Assembly: GCA_050084515.1 (NCBI GenBank)
Contig: CM114275.1
Coordinates: 23,188,001-23,252,000, forward strand
Source of the DNA: Blasia pusilla
Taxonomy: Eukaryota > Marchantiophyta > Marchantiopsida > Blasiales
DNA length: 64,000 nt
Direction of reading: 5' to 3'
In this document: positions 1-12,081 of the stretch, one piece after another
Layout: the number at the start of each line of letters is the position of its first letter
How positions within the stretch are numbered: the first letter of the stretch is position 1
Made by a program: the position numbers and the translations under genes
The notes under the pieces: model-generated
What the model was told of the DNA's origin: nothing
Seen by the model: the letters and a program-made list of their open reading frames with translations, nothing else
The model's database searches: none

Positions 1-244
1 GAGGATGCGATAGATCACAAAAGTTGTGGTGGTGAGCCCCATGCCTACTGAGACAATTGAGGCAGTGGCTGGGGGCGAGACCCGAGGACATCGACAGATC
101 AAGGGTGATCGGCAGAGATACCTTTGGACTTCTTGGGATGAATTGCAAGTACGCCAGGAGATGATAGCCAGAGCATCGAGCGTGGTTCTGGGTACTACAC
201 ATGGAGATGAGAGTTCTATTGTCCGAGACAAGGGTGCACCATAG
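1..244 (+). pseudogene. Tail of the retroelement DNA methyltransferase and linker to RT
   Basis: The translation (VVSPMPTETIEAVAGGETRG, then a DRQRYLWTSWDELQVRQEM-like stretch) matches the segment directly after the methyltransferase in E4 (about 43375-43555). Only the extreme C-terminus and linker lie in the window; no catalytic motif is present here. It shows that E1 belonged to the same methyltransferase-bearing lineage. Confidence 0.7.
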
Positions 245-281
245 CAACCACCGACATCTGCGTCGAAGAGTCCTACTATAG

Positions 282-988
282 TCACGATGAAGACTTGCGA
301 TCCAAATATGGGCCCTAAGTTGACAGGAGGAGAGCGGCGTCAGATACACCAGTTCCTTAGGAGTTATAGGAGTTGTTTTGCATTTAGCATGCATGATTTG
401 GGTATGCTAAAGGGTCCAGGGATTCGCATTGAGTTGTCGAGTGACACACCAATCTTTTGACGATCCTACAGGTACAATGACATGGAGAGGACTCTGATTT
501 AGAGAAGGAGCCAAGACTTGGTTGGAGCAGGTTTAGTGGAGATGTCGCATGGAGAGTATGCATCTATCACTATCATGCCCGCCAAGAAGGATGTGCATGA
601 CAACTGGACGGATAGGCGGATATGTGGAGATTACCGACCTATCAATCGGCAGACAAATTCTGATAGGTATGCGATGCCCACCCCTGAGGAGATCTTTGAT
701 GCGATTGGGCATGCAAAGATCTTAGATTTGCGAGACGGATATCATCAACTGCCTATCAAATTGGAGGACAGATAGAAGACGTCATTTTGGGGCATCGATC
801 GTCATAGGAAGGATTGTTTGTAGCAGTGGCGGTTCTTACCATTTGGGTTAAAGAACGCCGTGGCTGAGTTTTAGAGGGTCATGGATAGGATCTTGGCAGG
901 TCTGGATTTTGCTAGGTGTTATATTGATGATATTGTTGTTTTTAGTGCCACGGTTGGGGAGCATGAGCAACATCTACAGGAGGTGTTT
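282..988 (+). pseudogene. Ty3/gypsy reverse transcriptase fragment (E1)
   Basis: The region reads as a gypsy RT: an N-terminal segment (GPKLTGGERRQIHQFLRSYR), then ICGDYRPINRQT, WGIDRHRKDCL, LPFGLKNA, and the catalytic YIDD box near 930-945, which supplies two of the metal-binding aspartates. At least four in-frame stops interrupt it (near 458, 498, 775 and 822), several at codons that are CAG in sister copies. It is cut just after YIDD, where the frame runs into integrase sequence, so the RT thumb/connection and RNase H are absent. Confidence 0.88.
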
Positions 989-1587
989 TGACGATTGCGG
1001 AGCGAGTTGTGCAGACGATGAAGAGAGGACTACGCAAGTATGGCTTGCAAAGAGGTCACCTAGGAGATTGGGACCTTCAATTGCCATGGTTGGCGATAGG
1101 ATATATATTCAGCAGGAAGGCATCCATAGCGTCTTTCTCACTCTATTTGTTGCTTTATGGTCGAGAGCCACATTTACCTGCGGCCATTCGTCGAGATGTT
1201 GGTGAGGTGTTGAACCTTGATGACCATGATGTATGGATGCGAGCATGTTCTAAGAGGGCTGAGTTGTTTTGGAGAGTGATGCTTATGGCGTTTGAGAACT
1301 TGGCGATTGCGCAACATCGGAATACGTTGAGGTATGTGACTATTCGAGGAGGTGGTTATCGACCTACTGTTCGGAGGTTTCATCAGGGAGACTATATCTA
1401 CTTGCAGCAGACGGCACCCACGACGTTGGATGTGACTGTAGGGCGCACCATGTTGAGATTGCATGAGGTTTTTCCATCCGGTGTTCTCTTATTGGAGGGA
1501 CACGATGGTATGGTTTGGAAGGACCATGTGCATAACTGTGCGTCATATCATCTTCCGAACATTGACGATACAAATGATATGAGTTGA
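988..1587 (+). pseudogene. Integrase C-terminal half (E1)
   Basis: A 199-codon open stretch begins at the end of the integrase core (AERVVQTMKRGLRKYGLQRG, containing the Glu of the DDE triad) and runs through the conserved gypsy C-terminal region (LPWLAIGY, LLLYGREPHLPAAIRRD, IRGGGYRPTVRRFHQGDYIY). It ends with the lineage-specific sequence before the PHD finger (DGMVWKDHVHNC). The zinc-binding domain and the first two catalytic aspartates are missing because of the deletion that fuses it to RT. The apparent start codon is an artefact of that fusion. Confidence 0.85.
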
Positions 1588-1596
1588 GAAGTAGTT

Positions 1597-1752
1597 CTTG
1601 TAGGGTTGGGGTGTATGTTGTGTGGTTGTGCTCGTGGTGCTTGTCTGTGATGGAGATTCGAGAGGATGGCATATGGCATGTTTGACGCCACCTCTCACTA
1701 GGGTTCCTCAAAGACGATGGATGTCTCCTAGATGTACACAGAGTAGGTAGTT
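1597..1752 (+). pseudogene. Decayed C-terminal PHD finger (E1)
   Basis: After the integrase stop the sequence retains a frameshifted CMLCG motif, a displaced SRGWHMACLTPPLTRVP equivalent and the closing RRW(M)xPRC element. These line up with the intact PHD of E3 (54713-54853). Small indels and a Cys-to-Ser change (W-M-S-P-R-C) break the zinc ligand set. It is recognisable only by comparison. Confidence 0.65.
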
Positions 1753-1923
1753 CTATATTCCGATTTATATCTTTGACATGGATGACAAGAAGGCGACTAA
1801 CCATGGGGCCATATGAGCATCCGGCCTTCTTGCTCTTAGTTTCCGAGAGATGTATGTCATGGTAGGTAGGGATAGATGGCTATCTGGAGTTAGAGGGACC
1901 TAACCACCAACTAGAGGGGCGAT

Positions 1924-2049
1924 TGGAGATATTTTGGTACTTCTTGTCTTGTTGTTTGGATGCCATGAGTTAGCATGGGATCGTGCATGTTTATGTATGA
2001 GTTCGATGATAGCGATGTATGTTGTATAACGATGTGTATGCGTACGACA
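1924..2049 (+). repeat. Terminal block B, first copy (B1) of E1
   Basis: A 126-bp block starts TTGGAGATATTTTGG directly after a polypurine-like tract (ctagaggggcga) and ends CGTACGACA. The same block recurs at about 2560-2698, so it flanks block A on both sides. A 2-nt spacer (TG, 2050-2051) separates it from the TGTC start of block A. Confidence 0.85.
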
Positions 2050-2051
2050 TG

Positions 2052-2698
2052 TGTCACCTATTTTAGGATATATGAGTGAGATCTAGAAGAGCGCCTTCGT
2101 GAGTAGTGGAGAATAGGCTCAATAGGTTGACGATGACTTGCTGAGGCCCCGAGAAACCTGAGAGAGCAGGTTTCCACTTCGTTTCGGCTCATTTGGAGCC
2201 ATATTTAGAAACTTCTATTTTAGGTAAGTACCATTTTCAGTATTTGATCAACTTTCTATTTTTGGTAATTGGGCCTTGACCTCCTACATCAGGTGAAGAG
2301 CCAAGGAGGTGACTTGAGAGCATGGAGAGAGTTTGGGAGAGGGGAGGGGTATACCTCAAGGAGAGAGAGCTTAAGAACTCATTCTCTCTTTGTTGAACCT
2401 CTTCACGTGAGGCGGCGAAGCTGTGGTCTTGCTTGTCTTGTGTGTGTAATCCAAGTCTCTCACTAGGAGAGTGGGTTTGGTTTGACATTGAGAGAGACAT
2501 GTGAGAGTGCACACATGTGAGAACTATGGTGTTGTAAGAGATATTGGATCATATTTTAACTAGAGATATTTTGGTCCTTCTTGTCTCGTTGTTTGGATGC
2601 CACGAGTCTCCATGGGATCGTGCGTGTTTGTGTGCGTGCTTGTGTGCGTGTTCGGTGACAGGGATTTATGTTGTGTAGCGATGTGTATGCGCACAACA
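2052..2698 (+). repeat. 3' LTR-like repeat of E1 (A2 + B2)
   Basis: A 647-bp repeat begins TGTCACC and ends GCACAACA, close to the TGTC...GACA termini of the other copies. Block A runs to about 2559 and block B from about 2560 to 2698. It aligns along its length with the solo copy at 5354-5997. Immediately downstream is unrelated sequence, supporting the right end. Confidence 0.88.
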
Positions 2699-2723
2699 GG
2701 ATCAATCAAAATATTAGTTCCGG

Positions 2724-3299
2724 TGTCGTATAGTAAAATCAGCCTGTGTGTAAACTCCTTCCTCGTTAAGTGTTAGATAGAGTTTTATTAGTATTAAGTA
2801 AATTAGCTTAGGAAAAGGAAATTCCTATGTTTAACCCTCTTTATGGTGCCTCTTTTATGCGGGCCCAACTTTAGGAAAAGAGATAATAAATAAAATATGA
2901 CTTTATAAAAGTAAAGTAGTGAGGTTGGGGCTTTAATGAAAAGAAAAAGTACGCTTGGTTGGTGGCTAGGTTAGTTGGGGTAATTTGGAAAATATCAAGT
3001 GGGTAAAAGAGGATATTTTGGAAGAGATAAGAGGAAATCTACTTGTGTCAAAATATGATTGGCTAAACCTTGAGAGGAAGCGATGTGGCACAAGATAAGA
3101 TTAGCTCTATTTCGTACTCTTGTGGATCTCTTGTGAGTAAATAAAGAGGAGAGACCTTCAAGGGTTCAACACCTTCTATTCCACATCTTGAGTCTCTCGT
3201 GTCACTCTTGAGTGTATGGTTTTGCGATTGCTTGCTCTTCCAATGAGAGTGGATGACCCCTCTTGGGAGAATAACTTGACCATGGTCTATTCTTCAAGA
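2724..3299 (+). repeat. Fragment of a second LTR family (TGTCGTATAG family)
   Basis: This 576-bp segment starts TGTCGTATAGTAAAATC and is closely similar to 35549-36119, where a longer copy (to 36823) interrupts an E4 repeat. Similarity stops abruptly at about 3299, so this copy is truncated or diverged beyond that point. The corresponding TATA-like sequence is degraded here (AGTAAATAAAG). It lies 25 bp downstream of E1. Confidence 0.75.
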
Positions 3300-5349
3300 G
3301 GTTGCATGTCTGCTGGCTTTTCTTGCTTGACTGACTAACAGTGAATGCAAGTAGGTGATGATATTACTACGTTTCACATTTATCTATGGAGGGACTATCG
3401 AGGGTGTGTTCCACTTACCTGAACACAACGAGACACTCAATTCGATCGTTTTGCTCTGTAATGGTGTAGATCTGTATATGTGCAGTGTGAAAAGTGTGCT
3501 TGAAAAAAATAACTTCAGGAGAGCTCGATTGAAGAGCATCAAGGACAAAGAATCATGTTTAATTTGGGAGCCGCTTAGTTGGCAAGCAGTCGAGATAATG
3601 GTTTGTTTTCGGGGGTGGATGATCAACATGAAACCCACAATTTCTGTTTGATCAGTGGGTGTTTTCAATCGACTAACGATAGCGGCCTACTTGTCCTTTT
3701 TCAATTAACTTCAGTTGCTGTAAGTGGAATGGGTGTCCTCGATTAATCAATTAACAACACTGACGCGTCTTTCTTTTTTCAATTATCTTCTATTGCTATT
3801 GGTGGCTTTTTTCAACACTGACAAGTTTCTGAACATGCTTCCCTCGAATATATGTAATGAACCAGCGTAGAGCCGATTGTCATATTATATCCTTTCTTCA
3901 AGAGGAGGAAGACGTTGTCCTCTTCGGTACTCGTCTTGGTCAACTCTCTCGATCAAATATAGGCTTCGCGCAAAGATACAAGAGCTTTTGATCTGTCCTG
4001 GAGTATATCCTTTGGATTCCACGGCTAGACGGGCAAATTCCTTTGTTTGCTGTTTCGATGGATTTTCTTTCTCATTTTGATGTGAGGAATAGGGTAAGGC
4101 GATTCTTTGTTTGAAATTCTACAAAAAGAAATTTTGATACTGCGTTTAGGATCTTTATGTGAACATTGGCCCGATGGCGAACGAATCACCATACACAACC
4201 ACGAAAAGTTATGTACTTCGCCTAGATTACGAGGGTATTGATCACAAAGATCCATTATACAAATAGTACTCCCAAGACAAATAAAGAAGAGATCACGGTG
4301 GTTTTGGTGGTTTTCCAGCCTCCAGAAATGGATAACTCTCTTGTTGAGGCATCAACTATTGTTGACTAGACACCTTCTTAACAACAAAGAGAGGATCCAT
4401 TATTAAAGCTTACTTTAAGAATTTTAGGGAAAAAGTTGGATTTTTTTTTTAATATTCTCTCTTGACATGGCCAGTTACATATTTCTCTTTTATCATTCTC
4501 TTGAGAATCATAATCTGCCGAAGTCCTCTTTTGGTTTTCACTCCATAATATCAAATTTTTTTATTTGGGACATCAATCATATGGGATTTAAGTTTTGGAT
4601 TTTATACATTTAGTCTATGAATGATCAATTGCATGAGAAAAAATTCCATGTCCATGAGCTTCTATCTATAAATATGAGAGACTTAGATGCCTTCTACAAT
4701 AACTGCCCCTTTTGCCCTTTTCTAGCTTGCTTCCACCCTTGCCCCCTTCCAAGTACTAGTCAAGTATTCACGCAAAGAGTGAGGATGCATGAAGCTAGTG
4801 AACTTCTCACTTCCTTGGTCACCATGAGCAAAATGGAGAAGTGGTTCAATGAGACGAGCAACAACAACCACATGATCAAGCATAGAAATTGATTCATAGA
4901 TATACTACAAAGCTCCAAAGTATAGCCCAAAAGTCCATGCAAGGTCCTCAAACCAAGAGTAAGTTCGGTAGAAGTAACTATTATAATTCTAGATCATTGT
5001 TAATGATCCAACTTAAAGGTCATTGATTAAGGGGTATATGGTTTCCAAAAAACCCAGAAAAAGTCGAGATCTATCCACTTATGAAACATGCTTACGAGGG
5101 AAGCAGTCCAAACATAAACTTGACAAAGGGAGTTGGTAAGAAGCCTCAATGTTTGTGTGCCAAGTTCCTTTCAGCCTTACAAGGTCCATTTAGATGATTG
5201 CACTATTGGGGATAAGATACTCTATGTTATTACTATTCAAGATTCATGTGGATCTATTTCTTGAATCCAATGTAGAATAACCAAAATTCAAGACTCAAGA
5301 TCCCCCCTAACCTTTGGGTGGAGGTTGTTAATATGCATGACCATGTAAA
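3300..5349. other. No gene recognised; AT-rich intergenic sequence
   Basis: The open frames here are short and overlap on both strands with no recognisable domain. I see no RNA gene, clear repeat end or splice-supported exon chain. Confidence 0.5.
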
Positions 5350-5353
5350 TCTT

Positions 5354-5997
5354 TGTCATGTTTTTTAGGATAGATCGGTGAGATCTAGTAGAGCGCCTTC
5401 TTGAGTAGTGGAGGACAGGCTCAGTAGGTCGAGGATGACTTGCTGAGGCCCCGAGAAACCTGAGAGAGCAAGTTTTCCCTTCGTCTCGGCTCATTTAGAG
5501 CCATATTGAGGAACCTACTATTTTAGGTAAGTACCATGTTCAGTATATTATCAACTTTCTATTTTTTTAAATGGCCCTTGACCTCCTACATCAGGTCAAG
5601 AGCCAAGGAGGTGACTTGGGAGCATAGGTTACCATGGAGAGAGCTTGGGAGAGGGGAGGGGTATACCTCAAGGAGAGAGAGCTTGAGAGCTCATTCTCTC
5701 TTTGTTGAACCTCATGCCATGAGGCAACGGAGCTATGGTCTTGCTTGCCTTGTGTGTGTAATCCAAGCCTCTCATTAGGAGAGTGGGTTTGGTTTGACAT
5801 TGAGAGAGACATGTGAGAGTAAACACATGTGAGAACTATGGTGTTGTGAGAGAGATTGGATCTTATTTTATTGGAGATATTTTGGTACTTCTTGTCTCGT
5901 TGTTTGGATGCCATGAGTTAGCATGGGATCGTGCGTATTTGTGTGTGTGTTTAGTGACAACAATGTATGTTGTGTAGCGATGTGTATGCGCACGACA
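5354..5997 (+). mobile_element. Solo LTR of the E lineage (A + B) with target-site duplication
   Basis: A 644-bp element starts TGTCATG and ends GCGCACGACA. It is flanked by TCTT at 5350-5353 and 5998-6001; the duplication could be counted as ATCTT if the terminal A is shared. Block A is 5354-5870 and block B is 5871-5997. There is no internal coding sequence, so this is the recombination product of a complete element. The perfect flanks fix both ends of the A-B unit and the TGTC/GACA inverted termini for the family. Confidence 0.92.
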
Positions 5998-6001
5998 TCT
6001 T

Positions 6002-9000
6002 GAATGAATGCGCAAAAAGGATTATTTAAGAGAAAAAACCAAAAATCTCCACTTATTTCGAAACCAACATCAAACACATTTTCAACTTTGCATGTGGCAT
6101 TGTACCTTACAAATAGTACACACCGACCCAAAGGACTAAAAAGTGAGATTGACAATAAAGGAAATAAATCTATCTGTCTTTATCAAGGGCAAGGACAAAG
6201 ATCGAGCAAGCTAGTAAAATTTCCCATTCTTCTCCCAAGATAATTTCCTAGAATTCATACACAAAAATTTGGTAATTCAATAATTTGATGAAGATACTTG
6301 AAGTTCTTCCTCAAGAGAGTATATTACATAAAAAAATAACAATCATAGCTTCAAATGGTCACAAAGGAGTCAAATCTCAAACCATGTAGAATTAGAAACC
6401 AAGTCTAACACAACCTTGCCCAACCTTCAACCTCAAATCCTCTCCGTATACTTGTTAAAGACTATCATTGCCAAGTATCATATGAAGAGGGATCAATGTC
6501 ATCTATTTTTAGACCTTCAAAGTCGATACCCCTTCAATGTAGGTTAAATTGACAAAGACACATCCCTCTTATATCACAAGATGATTCTATTTTTCACACA
6601 AGTATTTTTTGTTGATAATGTGTGATATGGCAAAGCTCCCATAGGATTAATCAATCATCCCACAATGCATGCACTTATCCATATCGCCACGACATTGGCA
6701 ACATGCCAAATTGAGTAAATGATGTAGGGGGAGATGATGGGTAAGAGTGCTAGCTCTACCATTGAGTCTTATTAGGGAAGAGGAGAATCAATACCCAATG
6801 GCCTTGTTTATCACTATTTGTTTGTAGTGAGCGAGATAAGCCAACACATGGCTTACCCCCATAAGTCTCACATGATTGTAGAAAAAGGGTGGTATGGTAT
6901 TTGATGGTGCTAGCAGGTTTGAGATAACCTAAAACCGGTGAACTCAACAAGTCCATGTACCTTTGGAGTCTAGAGTGTCGACTGCGAGTACAGCGGACAA
7001 CGTCTTGGCCAAGCTCACGCTATTTCTTCTCTTTTAGAAGTGTGGTTGGTAGTTTTTCCTCAAAGAAAGAAACCTTAATATCATTATCCTCAATACAATG
7101 GAGTATCAAATGCCACCACATAATGGGTTAGAGGAATGAGCCCAACAAGTCCCCATGTGAAAGAGCTTCAATTCACCTAGTGAGCTGGGAGAATTGAAGT
7201 TCATGGGAGTCGACATTACCTAAGTTTTATTTATTGAGAAACCCACTCTCCCTCTCTCTCAAACTAAACACATGAAATACAACATAAATTCTTTCGAGAG
7301 AAAGTTCCGAGTGGAGAGCCCAGATTGTATGGTGTCCGTCTAGGGGACGAAAAAGTCGCTCACATTTTCACGAAGGGTTTGCCTTCATCCAAGTTTAAGA
7401 GGTTCCTATCACCCATTCACCAGTGGTTGTTCTTGATACACATTCCAGTTTCGTTTTGGGAGGATGCCGAATTATAAATGGCAAGCTAGTTAATATATTT
7501 ATATTTGCATTAGAATGTCCCATGGACATCCTAGTGCAAATATATTATCGTGACGTAAGTTTCAGTCGGAGTTTTGGAATGAAGTGGCCATAGAATAGAC
7601 TTCAGTATCCATCAACTTCCGAGCTCGAGTAGACGCCAGGCCCAGGCTCTGTGAACTTCCCTGCTCTTATGATCAATGAACAAGGAAGCTCGCATTCAGC
7701 GGCTGAGTGCAGAGCTCTCGCCGAGTCCACCGATCTAAACGACAGGGAAAGGCCGAACGCCCTCTCTGCAATACGTGAGGTGCTCGTACCCCACAGTAGG
7801 TCGGCTGAGGATTCTGTCAGCTCCCACGTCTTCGGAGTGGCAGGTTCTCCGCGGACGAACTGGTTTCATCTAATTTGATCTTTGCGAATACTTTGGCCTT
7901 TTCATATGCAGTTTCAAATGCTTAGGGAGCTGTCGTACTTCAGCGTTAATCCTCGGCGAAGATGAAGCACTCAGAAATTCGGAAATTCTTTCCCCCATTC
8001 TTTTCTTCGGATAAGAGAATGGATTCAAGTCAACGTCGAGAGGGGTATCGGAGTTTACCGAGCATTCTCTTATTCGCTCTCACCTTTAATGGCGCTCACT
8101 GAGTCTTGTTTCACACCGCGGCCGCGTGAGGTTTCGATCCCTCATGGGTGGCTTAAGCTTCTCGACGGTGACTGAAGTACTGTCCGCTCCCCTGTCCTTC
8201 CTTGCCTCGGACGCTCTTTTCATTGCGAAGAATCGCTAAGCAAACTCTGCCTTGCGATAATGCACTCGTTGTTTTTAATGGCAAGTAGCGCTATCTTCAT
8301 GCAGCAGGTCGGACTGCACTCCAAAGGATCTCCCTTGTCGAAACACACGCGCACAGGCGGCAGTGTCCGGAGGATCGCTCGAAGTAATGAGTGCTGGGCG
8401 GGTGAGACTCTCAGACAGTCTCAGACTGAAGCGCATCTCGATTGCGGAGGTGGTTGCTGGAGTGTACAGTCTACTAGTAACAGAGGCCATGGAAGATCGA
8501 ATGTCGAGAAGGTTGTGAAATTGAGATTAAGACCCGAGAGCCGCGTGTCTCGTGGTGTTCTCTGCGGGAAACTTGTGCAGAGTAGCTGGATACGCTGGAA
8601 TCAGAAAGCTTGGCAATATCGTTTCGAGCAATTGGTGGTCCCGGTGCGCGTATTTTGCGACTCTCATCGCAATCACTAACAGGGTTGAGAATTCGATGGC
8701 GCGAGTGTTTTCTGTAAAGAGAATGGTCGGGGCTTTCACTTCTATTGTGTTGACCGTCTGCTTGAGTTCGGGAATACGCAAATAGTTGGAGGTTATGAGA
8801 GCTGCTGACCGGACGAGGCGGCGGCTGCTAACAGGCAGAGTTCGGATAGAGTTTGCGAGTACTCGAGTAACTTCGCTTTCGGTGCCTCGCTGACAGACAC
8901 GGGGAGTGCTGTCACCACTTTCCCTGAAAACTTCTCCGGTTTAGCAGTCTCCCTTATGGTGAGACTTGCTTCGGACGGACTCCTCAACTTGGATTCGATA

Positions 9001-9749
9001 TATAGGAGCAAGATTTCACGCATCCTATGACTGCGATCGATCTGGATCATGCGTCTTCAGCATCAACTCGAGGCTCTGAGATCTCCTCAGAGTTCCTCGG
9101 TGAAAGCTTCGGTCAGGAAATTCCTCCGGACAATCTGAAGGCAGAAACTGCAAGTTAATTAACGATGTTGAGAAGAATACTTTCTTTGAGAAACTGATAG
9201 AAACATAATGGGGAGAAAGACAGCAGTTAAGTAAACATGTTAATTTACTTCTTTTGTTAAATATCACATGTAATATTTATTTTTACTTCAAGGCAAATAT
9301 TACATGTAAGTAGAAAGTCAAGGGGAGGGAGGTTCCTCAAACACCATCCATACGGACGATTCAAGAAAGATCTACTGGAGTCCTCCCTCACCGAGCCAGG
9401 TGATTGCATTCACTTATTCCCCTTGAGATTCAACTTCCCACCTCTCATCCACCGAATCTCGCCGACGAGCCAGTTCGATATGAGATTTTCTGTTATCAAA
9501 TAACGTGCGCCGGCCCAACTCAATGACAATTGTCCGGCTCTGAATCATTACTGCTGCTTCATGGTCTCGATGATCCATCCCTTGCCTTTCCATAATTGGT
9601 GATCTGGGAATGGCATATCCAAGTCACAGGAACCGAGCAAAATATTCTGCCAGCACCATTGGTATTACACAAAGATCTAGATTCCATCTCAATCTACCGC
9701 TTCGTTCGACGCTTAGCGTACAAGTCTCAGAGTGGGTCCTATGAGGGAT
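6002..9749. other. No intact gene recognised; AT-rich then GC-richer intergenic DNA
   Basis: 6002-7600 is AT-rich. 7600-9300 has a higher GC content and several overlapping open frames up to 139 codons without recognisable domains. Upstream exons of the GDSL-like locus could lie here in decayed form, but I could not find a GDS box. A gypsy or gene assignment is not supported. Confidence 0.45.
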
Positions 9750-12081
9750 ATGACCGTTCTGGCTGTTGTGAACGCAATCGAGCACGTTTTAGAGGTGCGA
9801 GAACGGTGCTTTGAATCTTAAACATGTAGCCATGGGGAGCTAGCTAATTCGATTTCTTCAGTCGGGGCTCGCGATTAGTTGGAGCATGGCAGTGTCAGTG
9901 ACACGAGAAGGATGAGCTCAAACCGGTCTGTAACTGGAACCAAATTTTTGTCACTGTTGACAGTCGCAAGATAGTTCCCCTTTGTGACTATTATGAGACT
10001 CAGAAGCTTGATCGTGGGTCCTTGCATGCATGTGACAGTTTCATAACATTTGCAACATCATTGCATTCCTGGCATAATTATTCAAGGAACCACGGTTCCA
10101 TCACAATTGCATTTTCTAGAGGAGATTAGGAATTGGCGGCTAACGTTCTCTATCTTCCATTAGGGGGACGAGAAAACTTTTGCCGTACAAGTACGTTGTC
10201 CAAGAGCTATCATAATATTGGGAATCATCTATCTCGTGAAGGAGAGCAAATTGCAAACCCTCCCTTCAAACTCTGCACATGAATGATATTCCAAGAAAGA
10301 AGTAAAGTCGATGAGGAAGGGGGAAAAAAAAACCACTGCCTTGTCAAATTTGTCAAGGATATCGCAAAGATGGCGACATGTTAAATAGTCAGAAAAACCC
10401 ATACTGCTGCTATCCACAACGGCAAGGAACGCAATCTGAGTGGGGAAATCTTCCACCGTCCTGAGAGCCCTACGTCCCCCATGTTGAGTACTCGAGTAGT
10501 ATTTTTATGTCCAAGTGCTACCCGAGACATAAGGATGCCATGAAGAATCCACCGGTGAAGAATTACAACGGGCACCTTGCCTAAGACTATCATGTAGGAC
10601 TTCCGTAGGTCCTGGAGGAGTTCGTGTATACACGTCAAGTATGTACCATGTGTTTCCTGACCGTACTTTGGGTATCTATGGAGCTCTTACCTCTACCGAT
10701 AATTTCTGTTTGTGGCTCTGAAATGTGGGGATCTATGGGTATGCTGCAGGGCTTGCACCTGGAGGGAGCGCCCCGCATCATGGTCGTGAACGTTCCTACT
10801 GAGGGCTGCTCGCCTAGCCTCCTGGCGCCCGTAGTTCCGCCACGGCAGATTACGACTTCCTGGGATGCTTGGAAGCAGCAAATGAGGTTTCCGATCTACA
10901 CAATGCTCTGCTTGTGAAAACCATCCATTAAGTTTCGCTCAGGTCATAAAACTTGCATGGTCAGATATGAGGACTACTATGCCATCATCTACGACGTCGT
11001 CCAAATCCTGCCGCGTACGGTACGCCTTTCTGCACTTTACTCGGAGACTCTCGATTCTTCCCTCCTTTCTTTGATTTCTCTTCGTTTCTCTTCACACATG
11101 CATCTCTCCATCGATATCCTTTCGGAAACGAGAACTCTTTGCAGTAATTAGGTTTTCACATCTCTTTTGACTACAGCACACATCGATGTCTGTGTTTCTG
11201 CTGCTATCAATTTCTTCCCTTCTCATACCACTTCTCGCTGGCATCACGAGGCAGAGATTCGTGGGCTCTACAGTTGATGATTTTTACTGCAATCAATGAA
11301 TCAGACGAACTTCTAAGGGAGACATTCAAGAAGACAGCAGCAGCAGCAGCACGTAAGCGGGCGATGTTTCAAATAGACACGGAACAAGAGCCGTCCCGAC
11401 AGTGGGAAACGAGGAAAAGAACGTAGACCGGTTGAACGAAAATGAACGGAACTTTATTGAATCAGAAACGATCGAGCTACGAGCATTTTGATCGGGTCAC
11501 AGAGTGATGTTCAATCGAATCGCTCGTTGAACATCCATCACCACTGATCTACGCAGGCCTCGGAGCCCTGGCATCAAAACGGTATGAACCATAATGAAAG
11601 CCTCCTCCCGTCAAAATCGTAACCTCATGGACTCGTCCACCATGTCACCACTTCCAAGGAGTCCGGCGCCCCTTCTCCTCGGAAACGTGAGGCCTGAGAT
11701 CAAACCTAGATCACCGATTCGGGCAGTGATTTCTGCCTGGGACATGCATCAAGGAGACAAATAGTGCCCACTGACATTTTAAGTTCGCCAGATCTGAACA
11801 TTTCCGATCTTCCTAATTCTTCTCAAGTCGGTGAAAAGCACTGTAGATCTCCTGGATTCGAAGTCGCCATGAACGCTTGTTGCAGAGCTGGGCCAGGCTG
11901 GTGCGATTACATTCCAGTAGTGCGACGCGCCGGCGCTCGGAAGGTCATCATCGCAGGGAAGCCCACTCCGCCTTCGGTCTGCGACAATCCGCCATCTTCT
12001 GTCAACATGGATGGCATTTACTTCACCGAATCCATGAACTCCGTTGCGGCACGAGCGTTCCTCTCTGCGACCTTCGGTTGA
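9750..12081 (+). pseudogene. GDSL esterase/lipase-like pseudogene (3' half)
   Basis: Separate frames reproduce the C-terminal half of a plant GDSL lipase in the right order. They are VVNAIEHVLE (from 9750), GAPRIMVVNVPTEGCSPSLL (10765-10827, the usual GAR...NLPPLGC block), LGCLEAANEVSDLHNALL (about 10860-10914), YEDYYAIIYDVVQ (10957-11010), a GT donor at 11020, then NACC and VCDNPPSSVNMDGIYFTESMN (to the stop at 12079-12081). Frames change at about 10833 and again between 10914 and 10957 without plausible introns. The catalytic block normally reading WDGIH is MDGIY, so the active-site His is lost. No GDS nucleophile block was found upstream. I call it a pseudogene. Confidence 0.7.

Larger units (their letters stand above)
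1..2698 (+). mobile_element. E1: partial, internally deleted Ty3/gypsy element of the methyltransferase/PHD lineage
   Basis: The window opens inside this decayed copy. In order it holds the tail of the methyltransferase and its linker (to about 244), a reverse transcriptase fragment (about 282-988), the integrase C-terminal half (988-1587), a broken PHD finger (about 1597-1752), a purine-rich tract just before 1924, and terminal repeats B (1924-2049) and A-B (2052-2698). RNase H and most of the integrase core are missing through one internal deletion at about 988. Stops and frameshifts make it non-coding. Orientation and order match the fuller copies at 23194-55672 and 35170-47646. Confidence 0.9.

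Noticed and set aside
8121-8145. tRNA T-arm-like sequence (TGAGG-TTTCGATC-CCTCA)
   Set aside because: The loop has 8 bases instead of 7 and I find no acceptor, D or anticodon arm at proper spacing.
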